Source of the DNA: JBIOYL01 sp044870185
GTDB taxonomy: Bacteria > Actinomycetota > CALGFH01
Assembly (NCBI GenBank): GCA_044870185.1
Contig: JBIOYL010000251.1
Location: 1 to 8,832 of the forward strand
Length of the DNA stretch: 8,832 nucleotides
Direction: 5' to 3'
The notes under the pieces are model-generated. The model searched no databases. It worked only from the letters and a program-made list of their open reading frames with translations, and was not told the origin of the DNA. Position 1 is the first letter of the stretch. Every line of letters begins with the position of its first letter. Both the position numbers and the translations under genes were made by a program. Positions 1 to 5,564 of the stretch are shown in pieces.

Positions 1-41
1 AGCTCCTGCCAGTCGGCGGCGTGCACCTGTCGGACTTCCAC
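1..41 (-). CDS. N-terminal start of a probable GNAT-family acetyltransferase (partial, cut by left edge)
   Basis: Only the first 13 codons lie in the window. They read VEVRQVHAADWQEL, counting the incomplete last codon. A beta strand with alternating hydrophobic residues followed by 'AADWxEL' is the usual opening of GNAT acetyltransferases, which move an acetyl group from acetyl-CoA to an amine. I chose the GTG at 41 because a strong ribosome binding site, GAGGAGG (complement of 51-57), sits 9 bases upstream. An in-frame GTG at 47 would leave only 3 bases. The catalytic acetyl-CoA site would lie outside the window, so the family call rests on this short stretch and could be wrong. The gene is divergent from the broken sensor/regulator pair to its right. 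Confidence 0.4.
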   Translation of the reverse strand, partial: MEVRQVHAADWQE

Positions 42-50
42 GCCCACCAG

Positions 51-57
51 CCTCCTC
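51..57 (-). promoter_or_regulatory. Ribosome binding site of the left-edge gene
   Basis: CCTCCTC on the plus strand is GAGGAGG on the minus strand, close to a perfect Shine-Dalgarno sequence. It is 9 bases before the GTG at 41 and decides that start over the GTG at 47. Confidence 0.45.
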
Positions 58-901
58 ACCTCCCAACCTGCCGATCACCGGCTGCGGCTCGGTGCGTCCG
101 ACGACCGGAACGCTACAAGGACACGGCGGTGTCATCCACGCAAACCATAAGGGCTTCTACCCCACCAGCTTGGCGACGGCCACGCGCCGCTGGGCCGCCT
201 GCAGGCGAGGACCGCCGCCGTCACCATCACCGCCTTCGTGGTGGCCGCCGCCTCGCTGGTGGTGCGCTTTCGCCACGACCGCGGCTCGAACGCCAGCAGC
301 TGCGCTGGGTGGCGTTGGCCACGGCCGTGGTCGCCCTGCTGGGCGTGGTCAACCTGGCCGCGTTGGCGCTGGGCGCCTATGCCCTGGCGCCGTTGGCGGG
401 CGGTCTCAACCCGCCGATCCTGTCGGCAGCGATCGGCGCGGCGATCCTGCGCTACCGACTGTACGACCTGGACCGCATCATCAGCCGCACCCTGGCCTAC
501 GGCCTGCTCACCGTGCTGCTGGGCGGCGGCTATGCCGGCGTGGTGTTGGGGCTTGGCCAGCTGCTCGGCCGGGACTCGCCCCTGGTGGTGGCCGGCGCGA
601 CCCTGGCGGTGGCCGCGCTGTTCCAGCCGGCCCGCCGCCGCGTCCAGCAGGCGGTCGACCGGCGCTTCAACCGGCGCCGCGACAACGCCGCCCGCCCGAT
701 CGAGGGGTTCAGCGCCCGGCTGCGCCAGCAGCTCGACCTGGAGGCGTTGACCGCCGAGCTGCTGGCGGTGGTGGACCAGACCATGCAGCCGACCCGGGCG
801 TCGCTGTGGCTGCGGCCCCGCCCGCCGCCGGCAACGGGCACATCCACCGCGGCCAGCGGCACGGCCAAGGACACGGCTGCCGGGTCGGGCCACCGACCAT
901 C

Positions 902-917
902 GGCCGTGGCCACGGCC
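902..917. repeat. 16-bp perfect palindrome inside the sensor relic tail
   Basis: GGCCGTGGCCACGGCC reads the same on both strands and is followed by a further GGCCAC copy. It lies in the low-complexity, poorly conserved tail of the sensor relic. It may simply reflect GC-rich simple sequence rather than a site. Confidence 0.4.
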
Positions 918-950
918 ATGGCCACATCGTCACAGCAGGAGCCCACCACG

Positions 951-956
951 GGAGGG
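951..956 (+). promoter_or_regulatory. Ribosome binding site retained before the LuxR-type relic
   Basis: GGAGGG lies 8 bases before the ATG at 965. The signal and the start codon survive although the downstream reading frame is broken, so a chimeric peptide could still be translated. Confidence 0.55.
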
Positions 957-964
957 TTGGTGCC

Positions 965-1709
965 ATGAACGAGCAGGAGCTACGGGCGCTGTTCTTCGAC
1001 GGGTGGTGCCGTTCGACGCCTCGTTCTGGTCGACCACCAACCCGGCGACCCTGCTGCCGACCGGCGGGCTGGTCCACAACCTGCCGCTGGAGACCTGCCA
1101 GCCTTCCTTCGACCACGAGCTGCTGGTGCCTGATGTCAACAAGTTCGTGGCGCTGGCCGGCGCGGCCCGCCCGGTCGGCGTGCTCAGCCAGGCCACCGCC
1201 AGCGACCTGCACAGGAGTGCCCGCTACCGGGCGTTCGGCGAGCTGCTCGGCCTCGACGACGAGCTGCGGGTGGCGTTCGTCGCCGACGGCTGCTGCTGGG
1301 GGTTGCGGCGCTGCTGCGCCAGCGGGGGCCTCCTCGGCCCGCGAGGCCGACTTCGTCGCCGACCTGGCCGCGCACGTCGCCCAGGGCTTGCGCACGGCGC
1401 TGCTGGCCGCGGCCGCGCGGGTGGGCAGGGGGTGCCGGGCACCGTGCTGGTGGACGCACGCGGCCAGGACGAGGGCTGCCAAGCGCTCGCGTGCGCACCC
1501 GCGGCGGCCAATGGCTGGTCGTGCACGGCTCGGTGCTGTCGAGGCCCAACGGTCCGGACGGGCGGGCCGCGGTGGTCATCGAGCCAGCCCGCCCCGCCCA
1601 GATCGCCCCGGCGATCGTCGCCGCCTACCAGCTGACCGAGCGGGAGCAGGATGTGCTCCGCTACCGCGACCGGCTGACCGGCACCGCGACCATCATGCGC
1701 GACCCTTGA
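965..1709 (+). pseudogene. Decayed LuxR-type transcriptional regulator (GAF-like sensor part kept, HTH lost)
   Basis: Pieces of one protein are spread over all three frames. They run in order: MNEQELRALFFDG (from 965), VVPFDASFWSTTNPATLLPTG to VAFVADGCCWG (about 1006-1302), VAALLRQRG (1302-1328), ASSAREADFVADLAAHVAQG to ARVGRG (about 1328-1431), VPGTVLVDARGQDEG (about 1432-1476), and VRTRGGQWLVVHG to YQLTEREQDVLR (about 1491-1660). This order matches a common actinobacterial family with a GAF-like sensor, a short linker domain and a C-terminal LuxR HTH. Relatives have some 40-50 more residues between DARGQ and RTRxGxWLV, so a deletion near 1480 is likely. After LTEREQDVLR, the first turn of the LuxR HTH, the sequence ends in an unrelated tail and a TGA at 1707, so the DNA-binding helices are missing. 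One frame stays open from 965 to 1753 by chance and would give a meaningless chimera. Confidence 0.78.
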
Positions 1710-1724
1710 CCAGGCCGGCGGCGG

Positions 1725-1964
1725 TCAATAGGCGGCTTCAAGCGGCCAGGTGAGCGGGCAGTGACGAGAGCCAGGCGGCACGTGGAGCAGCCAGTACTCG
1801 GGGTTCGCCGAAGCCGGCGCGATGCAGTGGCCTGCGCAGGCCACAACACCGTCCCTCCTCGCGAGCGGGCACGAACCTGCTGGGTCGGGACCGTGGCAGC
1901 GGTCCACCAGTGCACGGGTGCGGGCATCCAGGAGGATGTCGACCCGGTCGTCGTCGGCCGTCAT
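1725..1964 (-). CDS. Small Cys/His-rich protein of unknown function (79 aa)
   Basis: The ATG at 1964 begins MTADDDRVDILLDARTRALV, a short acidic/amphipathic opening. The rest carries five cysteines (residues 23, 32, 43, 47, 69) and four histidines (24, 46, 61, 68), including CH, CAGHC and HC pairs, which suggests metal binding or disulfides. It ends WPLEAAY. The start is supported by AAAAGGGGG (complement of 1971-1979), 6 bases before the ATG. Codons mostly end in G or C but less strictly than in the large neighbours. No signal peptide or membrane segment is visible. It converges on the LuxR relic, 15 bases away, and lies downstream of phaC in the same direction with a 223-base gap. I do not recognise a family. 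It may be a lineage-specific small protein or, less likely, a chance frame. Confidence 0.5.
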   Translation of the reverse strand: MTADDDRVDILLDARTRALVDRCHGPDPAGSCPLARRDGVVACAGHCIAPASANPEYWLLHVPPGSRHCPLTWPLEAAY

Positions 1965-2187
1965 CACACACCCCCTTTTCTTGGGCCGGTCAGCAAACCA
2001 GCTACGTGCTGTCCCCATTGTCGCCTTCCGCGTCGTTGGTGCCAGGGCCAACGGTCCCCCGCGTGCAAGGCCAAAGGTCCCGGCGGGTAAGTCGCCGGTC
2101 CCAGGACGTTGGCGGCTCGTGGCGCCTCCAGCAGCCACCCGCACGCCGGAACAGGACAGGGCCGCCAGGCCAGGCGGGCGGAGCCGA
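1965..2187. other. Intergenic region between phaC and the small Cys-rich gene
   Basis: These 223 bases lie downstream of phaC and upstream of the 79-aa gene. Apart from that gene's ribosome binding site (1971-1979) and a weak hairpin at 2162-2177, I see no gene or clear promoter. An independent promoter for the small gene would have to lie here. Confidence 0.5.
2162..2177 (-). terminator. Possible weak hairpin terminator after phaC
   Basis: CCGCC and GGCGG form a 5-bp stem around a 6-base loop, beginning 10 bases past the phaC stop. There is no T-run, so it is at best a GC-type terminator. In sequence this rich in G and C such a stem may occur by chance. Confidence 0.2.
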
Positions 2188-3897
2188 TCAGCGCTCGTGG
2201 ACGTAGACGCCGGGGGCGTCGGCGAGTGCCGGGTGCTGGGCGCTGGCCATGGACGGCAGCCGGCGGCGCTGCCCGCCGCGCCGTTCGGCCCACTCGGCCC
2301 AGTCCTGCCACCAGGAGCCCTGGTGCTCGGTGGCGGCGGCCAGCCAGGCGTCCGGGTCGGGTGGGGTGGCGTCGTTGGTCCAGTAGCGGGCCTTGGGGCT
2401 GGGCGGGTTGACGATGCCGGCGACATGGCCGGACGAGCTCAGCACGAAGCGGGCGGTGCCCTTGATCAGCTGGGTGGTCCGGTACGACGACCGCCACGGC
2501 GTGATGTGGTCGGCTTGGGCGCCGACCAGGTAGACGTCCTGGGTGACCGCGTCGAGCCGGAGCCGTACCCCGGCCAGCTCCATCTGGCTCTGGGCGAGCT
2601 GGTTCTCCAGGTAGCAGTGGCGCAGGTAGAAGGAGTGCATGGCGGCCGGCATGCGGGTCGAGTCGGCGTTCCAGGCCAGGATGTCGAACGCCGGCGGGTC
2701 CTCGCCGAGCAGCCAGCCGCTGACGGCGTAGTTCCAGATGAGATCGTTGGCCCGCAGCACGTCGAAGGTGCTGGCCATCTCCCGCCCGTCGAGGAAGCCA
2801 CGCCGGGCCATCCTGCGCTCCAGGCGCTCGATCGTAGCCTGGTCGGTGAACGCGCCGAGCACGCCGGGCTCGGAGAAGTCGACCAGGGTGTTCAGCAGCG
2901 TCGCCGAGCGCACCCGCCGGTCACCGATCGCGTCGAGGTAGGCGAGCAGCATGGTGGTGAGCGTGCCCCCCAGGCACAGCCCGACGAGGTTGGCCTGCGG
3001 CGCCCCGGTGATGTCGCGCACGACGTCCAGCGCCGCGACCGGGCCCTGGAGCAGGTAGTCGTCCAGCTTCACCGCGCGCATCGACTGGTCGGGATTGTGG
3101 TAGCTGATCGCGAACACCGTGTGCCCGTGGTCGACCGCCCACTCGATGAAGCTGCGGCCGGGGGCCAGGTCCATGATGTAGTACTTGTTGATCCACGGGG
3201 GGCTGCACAGCAGCGGCGTCTCGTGCACCGTGGCGGTGGTCGGGGCGTACTGGAGCAGCTCCATGAGCCGGTTGCGGAACACCACCTTGCCTTTGGTGGC
3301 GGCCAGGTTCTCCCCCAGCCGGAACGGCCTGGTGTCGACCTGGCGGGGCATGCCATGGTTGCGCGCCACGTCGTCCAGCAGGTGGCCGAGCCCGCGCACG
3401 ACGCTTTGCCCGCCGGTGTCAAAGGCACGCCGGAGCGCCACCGGGTTGGTCGCCAGGAAGTTCGACGGCGCGGACGCGTCGACCAGCAGCCGCACCCCGA
3501 GGGCCGCCTTGTCACGCCAGCGCCGCTCGAGCTCGGCCGCGCCGAGCAGATCATCGGCGAGCTTGGCGGCCAGCAGGTAGCCCTGGAGGATGCCGGCAAA
3601 CCACGGATTATCGGTCCAGGCCGGGTCGGCGAAGCGACGGTTCCCCGGGGGAGGTGCCGCCGGTGGGCTGGTGGCCACGCCGAGCGCCCGTGCCCAGCTG
3701 ACCGCGGTGGCGGCGGCGAGCCCTGCGGCATAGGTGAGCCCGGCCAGCGCCGCGGCGCCAGGATGGCGTGCCAGGCCGTTTGCCATCTCCGCCAGGGCCC
3801 GCCCGAACGACACGGGGTCCAGGCTCGCGATGAGCTCCGCCTCCGGGCCGAGGGCTTCGGCCGCTTGTGCGGCTTGACGTTGGGCGCCCTGCTTCAT
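2188..3897 (-). CDS. phaC: Poly(3-hydroxyalkanoate) synthase, class I/II type
   Basis: The enzyme polymerises (R)-3-hydroxyacyl-CoA into polyhydroxyalkanoate storage polymer on the surface of cytoplasmic granules. With the ATG at 3897 it has 569 residues, the usual length for single-subunit class I/II enzymes; class III and IV enzymes are near 360 and need a partner. The PhaC N-terminal region is visible (RRFADPAWTDNPWF, then QGYLLAAK), followed by an alpha/beta-hydrolase core. The lipase-like box is GLCLGG with catalytic Cys308. Asp463 (GAQADHITPW) and His491 (SSGHVAGIVNPP) complete the triad, and ILAWNADSTRMP is the conserved Trp segment. An in-frame GTG at 3912 would add MRKEA. I prefer the ATG because AAGGA lies 4 bases before it, whereas the GTG has no clear site. 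No phaA, phaB, phasin or phaR is in view. It is divergent from the CapA-like gene. Confidence 0.95.
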   Translation of the reverse strand: MKQGAQRQAAQAAEALGPEAELIASLDPVSFGRALAEMANGLARHPGAAALAGLTYAAGLAAATAVSWARALGVATSPPAAPPPGNRRFADPAWTDNPWFAGILQGYLLAAKLADDLLGAAELERRWRDKAALGVRLLVDASAPSNFLATNPVALRRAFDTGGQSVVRGLGHLLDDVARNHGMPRQVDTRPFRLGENLAATKGKVVFRNRLMELLQYAPTTATVHETPLLCSPPWINKYYIMDLAPGRSFIEWAVDHGHTVFAISYHNPDQSMRAVKLDDYLLQGPVAALDVVRDITGAPQANLVGLCLGGTLTTMLLAYLDAIGDRRVRSATLLNTLVDFSEPGVLGAFTDQATIERLERRMARRGFLDGREMASTFDVLRANDLIWNYAVSGWLLGEDPPAFDILAWNADSTRMPAAMHSFYLRHCYLENQLAQSQMELAGVRLRLDAVTQDVYLVGAQADHITPWRSSYRTTQLIKGTARFVLSSSGHVAGIVNPPSPKARYWTNDATPPDPDAWLAAATEHQGSWWQDWAEWAERRGGQRRRLPSMASAQHPALADAPGVYVHER

Positions 3898-3949
3898 GGC
3901 TTCCTTGCGCACCTCGAGCGGCCCGGTTGGGCGACAAATGTCGAGCGTG

Positions 3950-3963
3950 TGATAACGATATCA
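3950..3963. promoter_or_regulatory. Candidate operator palindrome upstream of phaC
   Basis: TGATA-ACGA-TATCA has 5-bp inverted arms around a 4-base centre, placed 53 bases before the phaC ATG. It is unusually AT-rich for this window. The size and position suit a dimeric repressor site over a phaC promoter, but no cognate regulator is visible. Confidence 0.35.
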
Positions 3964-4008
3964 AGCAGTGGCGTTCACCGCCAGCCGGCGTCAGCCCGCA
4001 CGGCGATC

Positions 4009-4036
4009 GCCCGGGTGGCGGCGCCCGGGTGGCGGC
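4009..4036. repeat. Two tandem copies of a 14-bp unit
   Basis: GCCCGGGTGGCGGC occurs twice back to back (4009-4022 and 4023-4036) without mismatch. A degenerate third start (GCCGGGCCGG) follows. Each unit contains the palindrome CCCGGG. It could be a repeated protein-binding site or a slippage product. Confidence 0.75.
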
Positions 4037-4042
4037 GCCGGG

Positions 4043-4059
4043 CCGGTGGTTGCCACCGG
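4043..4059. repeat. 7-bp inverted repeat with TTG loop
   Basis: CCGGTGG and CCACCGG pair perfectly around the 3-base loop TTG. It directly abuts the larger hairpin at 4061-4097, so the two stems would stack in a transcript. Confidence 0.65.
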
Positions 4060-4060
4060 T

Positions 4061-4097
4061 CCGCCCTGCGCGACGGCAGTGCCGTCGCGCAGGGCGG
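4061..4097. repeat. Perfect 17-bp hairpin between divergent genes
   Basis: CCGCCCTGCGCGACGGC at 4061-4077 is the exact reverse complement of 4081-4097, separated by the 3-base loop AGT. There is no T-run on either side. Placed between two genes that point away from each other, it would not end either gene's mRNA in the usual way. Possibilities are a terminator against antisense transcripts, a leader structure of a long phaC 5' UTR, a recombination or protein-binding site, or the remains of a small palindromic mobile repeat. Confidence 0.8.
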
Positions 4098-4129
4098 TCG
4101 CGGGATTGCCGCTTCGAGGCTACCGATCT

Positions 4130-4143
4130 GCTATAGCTATAGC
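4130..4143. promoter_or_regulatory. 14-bp TATA-containing perfect palindrome upstream of the CapA-like gene
   Basis: GCTATAGCTATAGC is fully self-complementary and lies 59 bases before the ATG at 4203. The two TATAGC hexamers resemble -10 elements. With TTGCCG at 4106-4111 the spacing to the first TATAGC is 20 bases, longer than ideal. It may be an operator overlapping the promoter. Confidence 0.4.
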
Positions 4144-4193
4144 TCCGTGTCGTGGGGTTCGTCGATTTCGTCCGCGCTTTCGCGATCGCACGG

Positions 4194-4198
4194 GGAGG
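4194..4198 (+). promoter_or_regulatory. Ribosome binding site of the CapA-like gene
   Basis: GGAGG within GGGGAGGGA sits 4 bases before the ATG at 4203. It fixes the start there rather than at the in-frame start at 4152. Confidence 0.75.
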
Positions 4199-4202
4199 GA
4201 CG

Positions 4203-5414
4203 ATGCAGCTGTTCCGGGCTCGTGGCCTGCTCGTGTGCGCGCTCGCCGCCGTGGCGCTGACGGCATGCACGACCGCGCGCGGGCTGCCGGTGGCGCCCCC
4301 ACGCACCGCGGCGCCGGCCAGCACGCCGCCGGGCGCCGCCACCCGGCCGGGCGCCACGCGGCCGGCGGGGTCGTTCACGATCGCGGCAACCGGCGACCTG
4401 CTCGTCCACGGCCCGGTCGCCGCCCAGGCACGGCGGTACGGGGCCGGCAGCCGGGCCGCCTACGACTTCCGCCCTATGCTCGGCCCGGTCCGCTCGGCGT
4501 TGCGCGCCGCGGACCTGGCCGTCTGCCACCTGGAGACCCCGCTGTCGCCCGACGACCGCAACATCACCGGCTACCCCACGTTCAACACCCCCCACGAGCT
4601 GGCCGTCGCGATCCGCGCGGCCGGCTACGACAGCTGCTCGGTGGCCTCCAACCATGCGCTGGACCAGGGGGCGCGGGGGGTCGCGGCCACGCTCGCGGCG
4701 CTGGACGCGGTCGGCGTGGGCCACGCGGGCACCGCCCGCAGCCCGGCCGAGGCCGCCCGGGCCGAGCTGCATCTGGTGCACGGCGTCCGCGTCGGGCTGC
4801 TCGCCTACACCTACGGCCTGAACGGCGGCAACGCGTTGCCCGCCGGCAAGCCCTGGCTGGTCAACCTCATCGCGGCGCGGCGCATCCTCGCCGACGCGCG
4901 GGCCGCCAAGACGGCGGGCGCACGGTTCGTCGCCGTCAGCCTGCACTGGGGCCAGCAGTACCAGGTGGCGCCGACCGCCGCGCAGCGGACGCTGGCCCGC
5001 ACCCTGCTCGCCTCCCCCGACATCGACCTGCTCATCGGCAGCCACGTCCACGTCGTGCAGCCGGTCGAGCGGATCGGCGACAAGTACGTGCTGTACGGGC
5101 TGGGCAACTTCCTGTCCAACCAGTCGGCGCGCTGCTGCCCCGCGGCCACACAGGACGGGGTGATCATGGCGGTGCGCGTCGAGCGGCGCGGCAGCCGGTT
5201 GGTGGCCAGCGGCGTCCGCTACCTCCCGACCTGGGTCGAGCCGGGCAGCTACCGGGTGCTGCCGGTCGCCGCCGCGCTCGGCGACCCGGCGACGCCGGCC
5301 GGCGAGCGGGCCGCCCTGGCGGCGTCGTGGCGGCGCACCGTGGCGGCGGTCATGCTGCTGGCGGGCCGGGCGGGCAACGTGCGGCCCGCGCGCCCGCATG
5401 CCGGCAGCGGCTGA
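4203..5414 (+). CDS. CapA-family metallophosphatase-like lipoprotein
   Basis: This 403-residue protein belongs to the PGA_cap/CapA family, calcineurin-like metallophosphoesterases linked in some bacteria to poly-gamma-glutamate capsule. The signal peptide is of lipoprotein type: Arg5/Arg7, a hydrophobic core, then the lipobox LTAC with the lipidated Cys at residue 22, so it is expected on the outer face of the membrane. A Pro/Ala/Thr-rich linker (about 27-57) precedes the enzyme domain. Family motifs follow in order: ATGDLLVHG (63-70), HLETPLS (109-115), SNHALDQG (149-156), SLHWGQQY (246-253), IGSHVHVVQP (278-287) and LGNFLSNQ (300-307). Relatives usually have Asn where His109 stands (NLE). 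Cys311-Cys312 near the C-terminus are also notable. No capB or capC ligase gene is adjacent, so a capsule role is not supported by context. It could be a general cell-envelope phosphatase. Confidence 0.88.
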   Translation: MQLFRARGLLVCALAAVALTACTTARGLPVAPPRTAAPASTPPGAATRPGATRPAGSFTIAATGDLLVHGPVAAQARRYGAGSRAAYDFRPMLGPVRSALRAADLAVCHLETPLSPDDRNITGYPTFNTPHELAVAIRAAGYDSCSVASNHALDQGARGVAATLAALDAVGVGHAGTARSPAEAARAELHLVHGVRVGLLAYTYGLNGGNALPAGKPWLVNLIAARRILADARAAKTAGARFVAVSLHWGQQYQVAPTAAQRTLARTLLASPDIDLLIGSHVHVVQPVERIGDKYVLYGLGNFLSNQSARCCPAATQDGVIMAVRVERRGSRLVASGVRYLPTWVEPGSYRVLPVAAALGDPATPAGERAALAASWRRTVAAVMLLAGRAGNVRPARPHAGSG

Positions 5415-5564
5415 CCGCGCCCGCCACGGCGGTCGAGGTCGAAAGACAGGCCGCGGCCCTACTCCCCCGCCAGCGTCGGCCCTTCCCGAGCCGTCGGGCG
5501 CCGACCGCGGGCAATGGCCGGCGACGCTGGCGGGCGGGGGCCGGATCGTGGGAGCCTGCCGGGC
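5415..5564. other. Intergenic region before the amidohydrolase gene
   Basis: These 150 bases separate the CapA-like gene from the AllC-like gene on the same strand. An in-frame ATG at 5514 exists but has no good ribosome binding site. I see no hairpin with a T-run and no clear promoter hexamers. The gap is long enough that the right-hand gene trio probably has its own promoter. Confidence 0.4.

Larger units (their letters stand above)
151..968 (+). pseudogene. Frameshifted C-terminal remnant of a multi-pass membrane sensor (histidine-kinase-like, without kinase domain)
   Basis: The recognisable part begins in one frame (about 151-285, with a hydrophobic helix ending in ASLVVRFRHDRG). It continues one base out of register from about 285 to the stop at 966-968 (LERQQLRWVALATAVV onward). 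Members of this family I know run through RG-x-ERQQL without a break, so one base appears lost near 285. After the junction come hydrophobic segments at about 300-450, 490-570 and 575-630. Next are the hallmark 'ILRYRLYDLDRIISRTLAYG' and a cytoplasmic helix with RRRVQQAVDRRFNRRR. The tail is LDLEALTAELLAVVDQTMQP and ASLWLRP, where relatives normally end. No His phosphoacceptor or ATPase domain follows. The N-terminal sensor half is not recognisable upstream of 151. The stop overlaps the next start as ATGA, showing a former operon with the LuxR relic. It is probably non-functional. Confidence 0.72.
3898..4202. promoter_or_regulatory. Divergent intergenic region between phaC and the CapA-like gene
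   Basis: This 305-base spacer must hold the promoters of both genes. From left to right it contains the phaC ribosome binding site (complement of 3902-3906), a TGATA-N4-TATCA palindrome, two tandem copies of a 14-bp unit, two hairpins (the second a perfect 17-bp stem), a TATA-containing 14-bp palindrome and the ribosome binding site at 4194-4198. TTGCCG at 4106-4111 could serve as a -35 element towards capA, but no -10 at standard spacing is convincing. An open frame from 4152 could extend the CapA-like gene, but it has no ribosome binding site and would bury the signal peptide. Confidence 0.6.

Noticed and set aside
965..1753. Continuous plus-strand frame of 262 codons from a good ribosome binding site
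   Set aside because: Only short parts of it match the LuxR family. The rest is out of frame, so it is a chimera of a pseudogene rather than a true protein.
1738..1971. Alternative 77-codon minus-strand frame overlapping the 79-aa gene
   Set aside because: Its product is Arg/Pro-rich and its GTG start directly abuts the GGGGG run, with no space for a ribosome binding site. The other frame has proper spacing and a more protein-like composition.
4061..4097. Ordinary intrinsic terminator
   Set aside because: It has no T-run on either side and lies between divergent gene starts, so it is listed as an inverted repeat of unknown role.
4152..4202. Upstream start of the CapA-like gene at 4152
   Set aside because: It has no ribosome binding site and would put 17 extra residues before a standard lipoprotein signal peptide.
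1822..4260. Open frame of 812 codons on the plus strand
   Set aside because: It runs antisense through phaC and shows no recognisable domain. Lack of stops is explained by high GC content.
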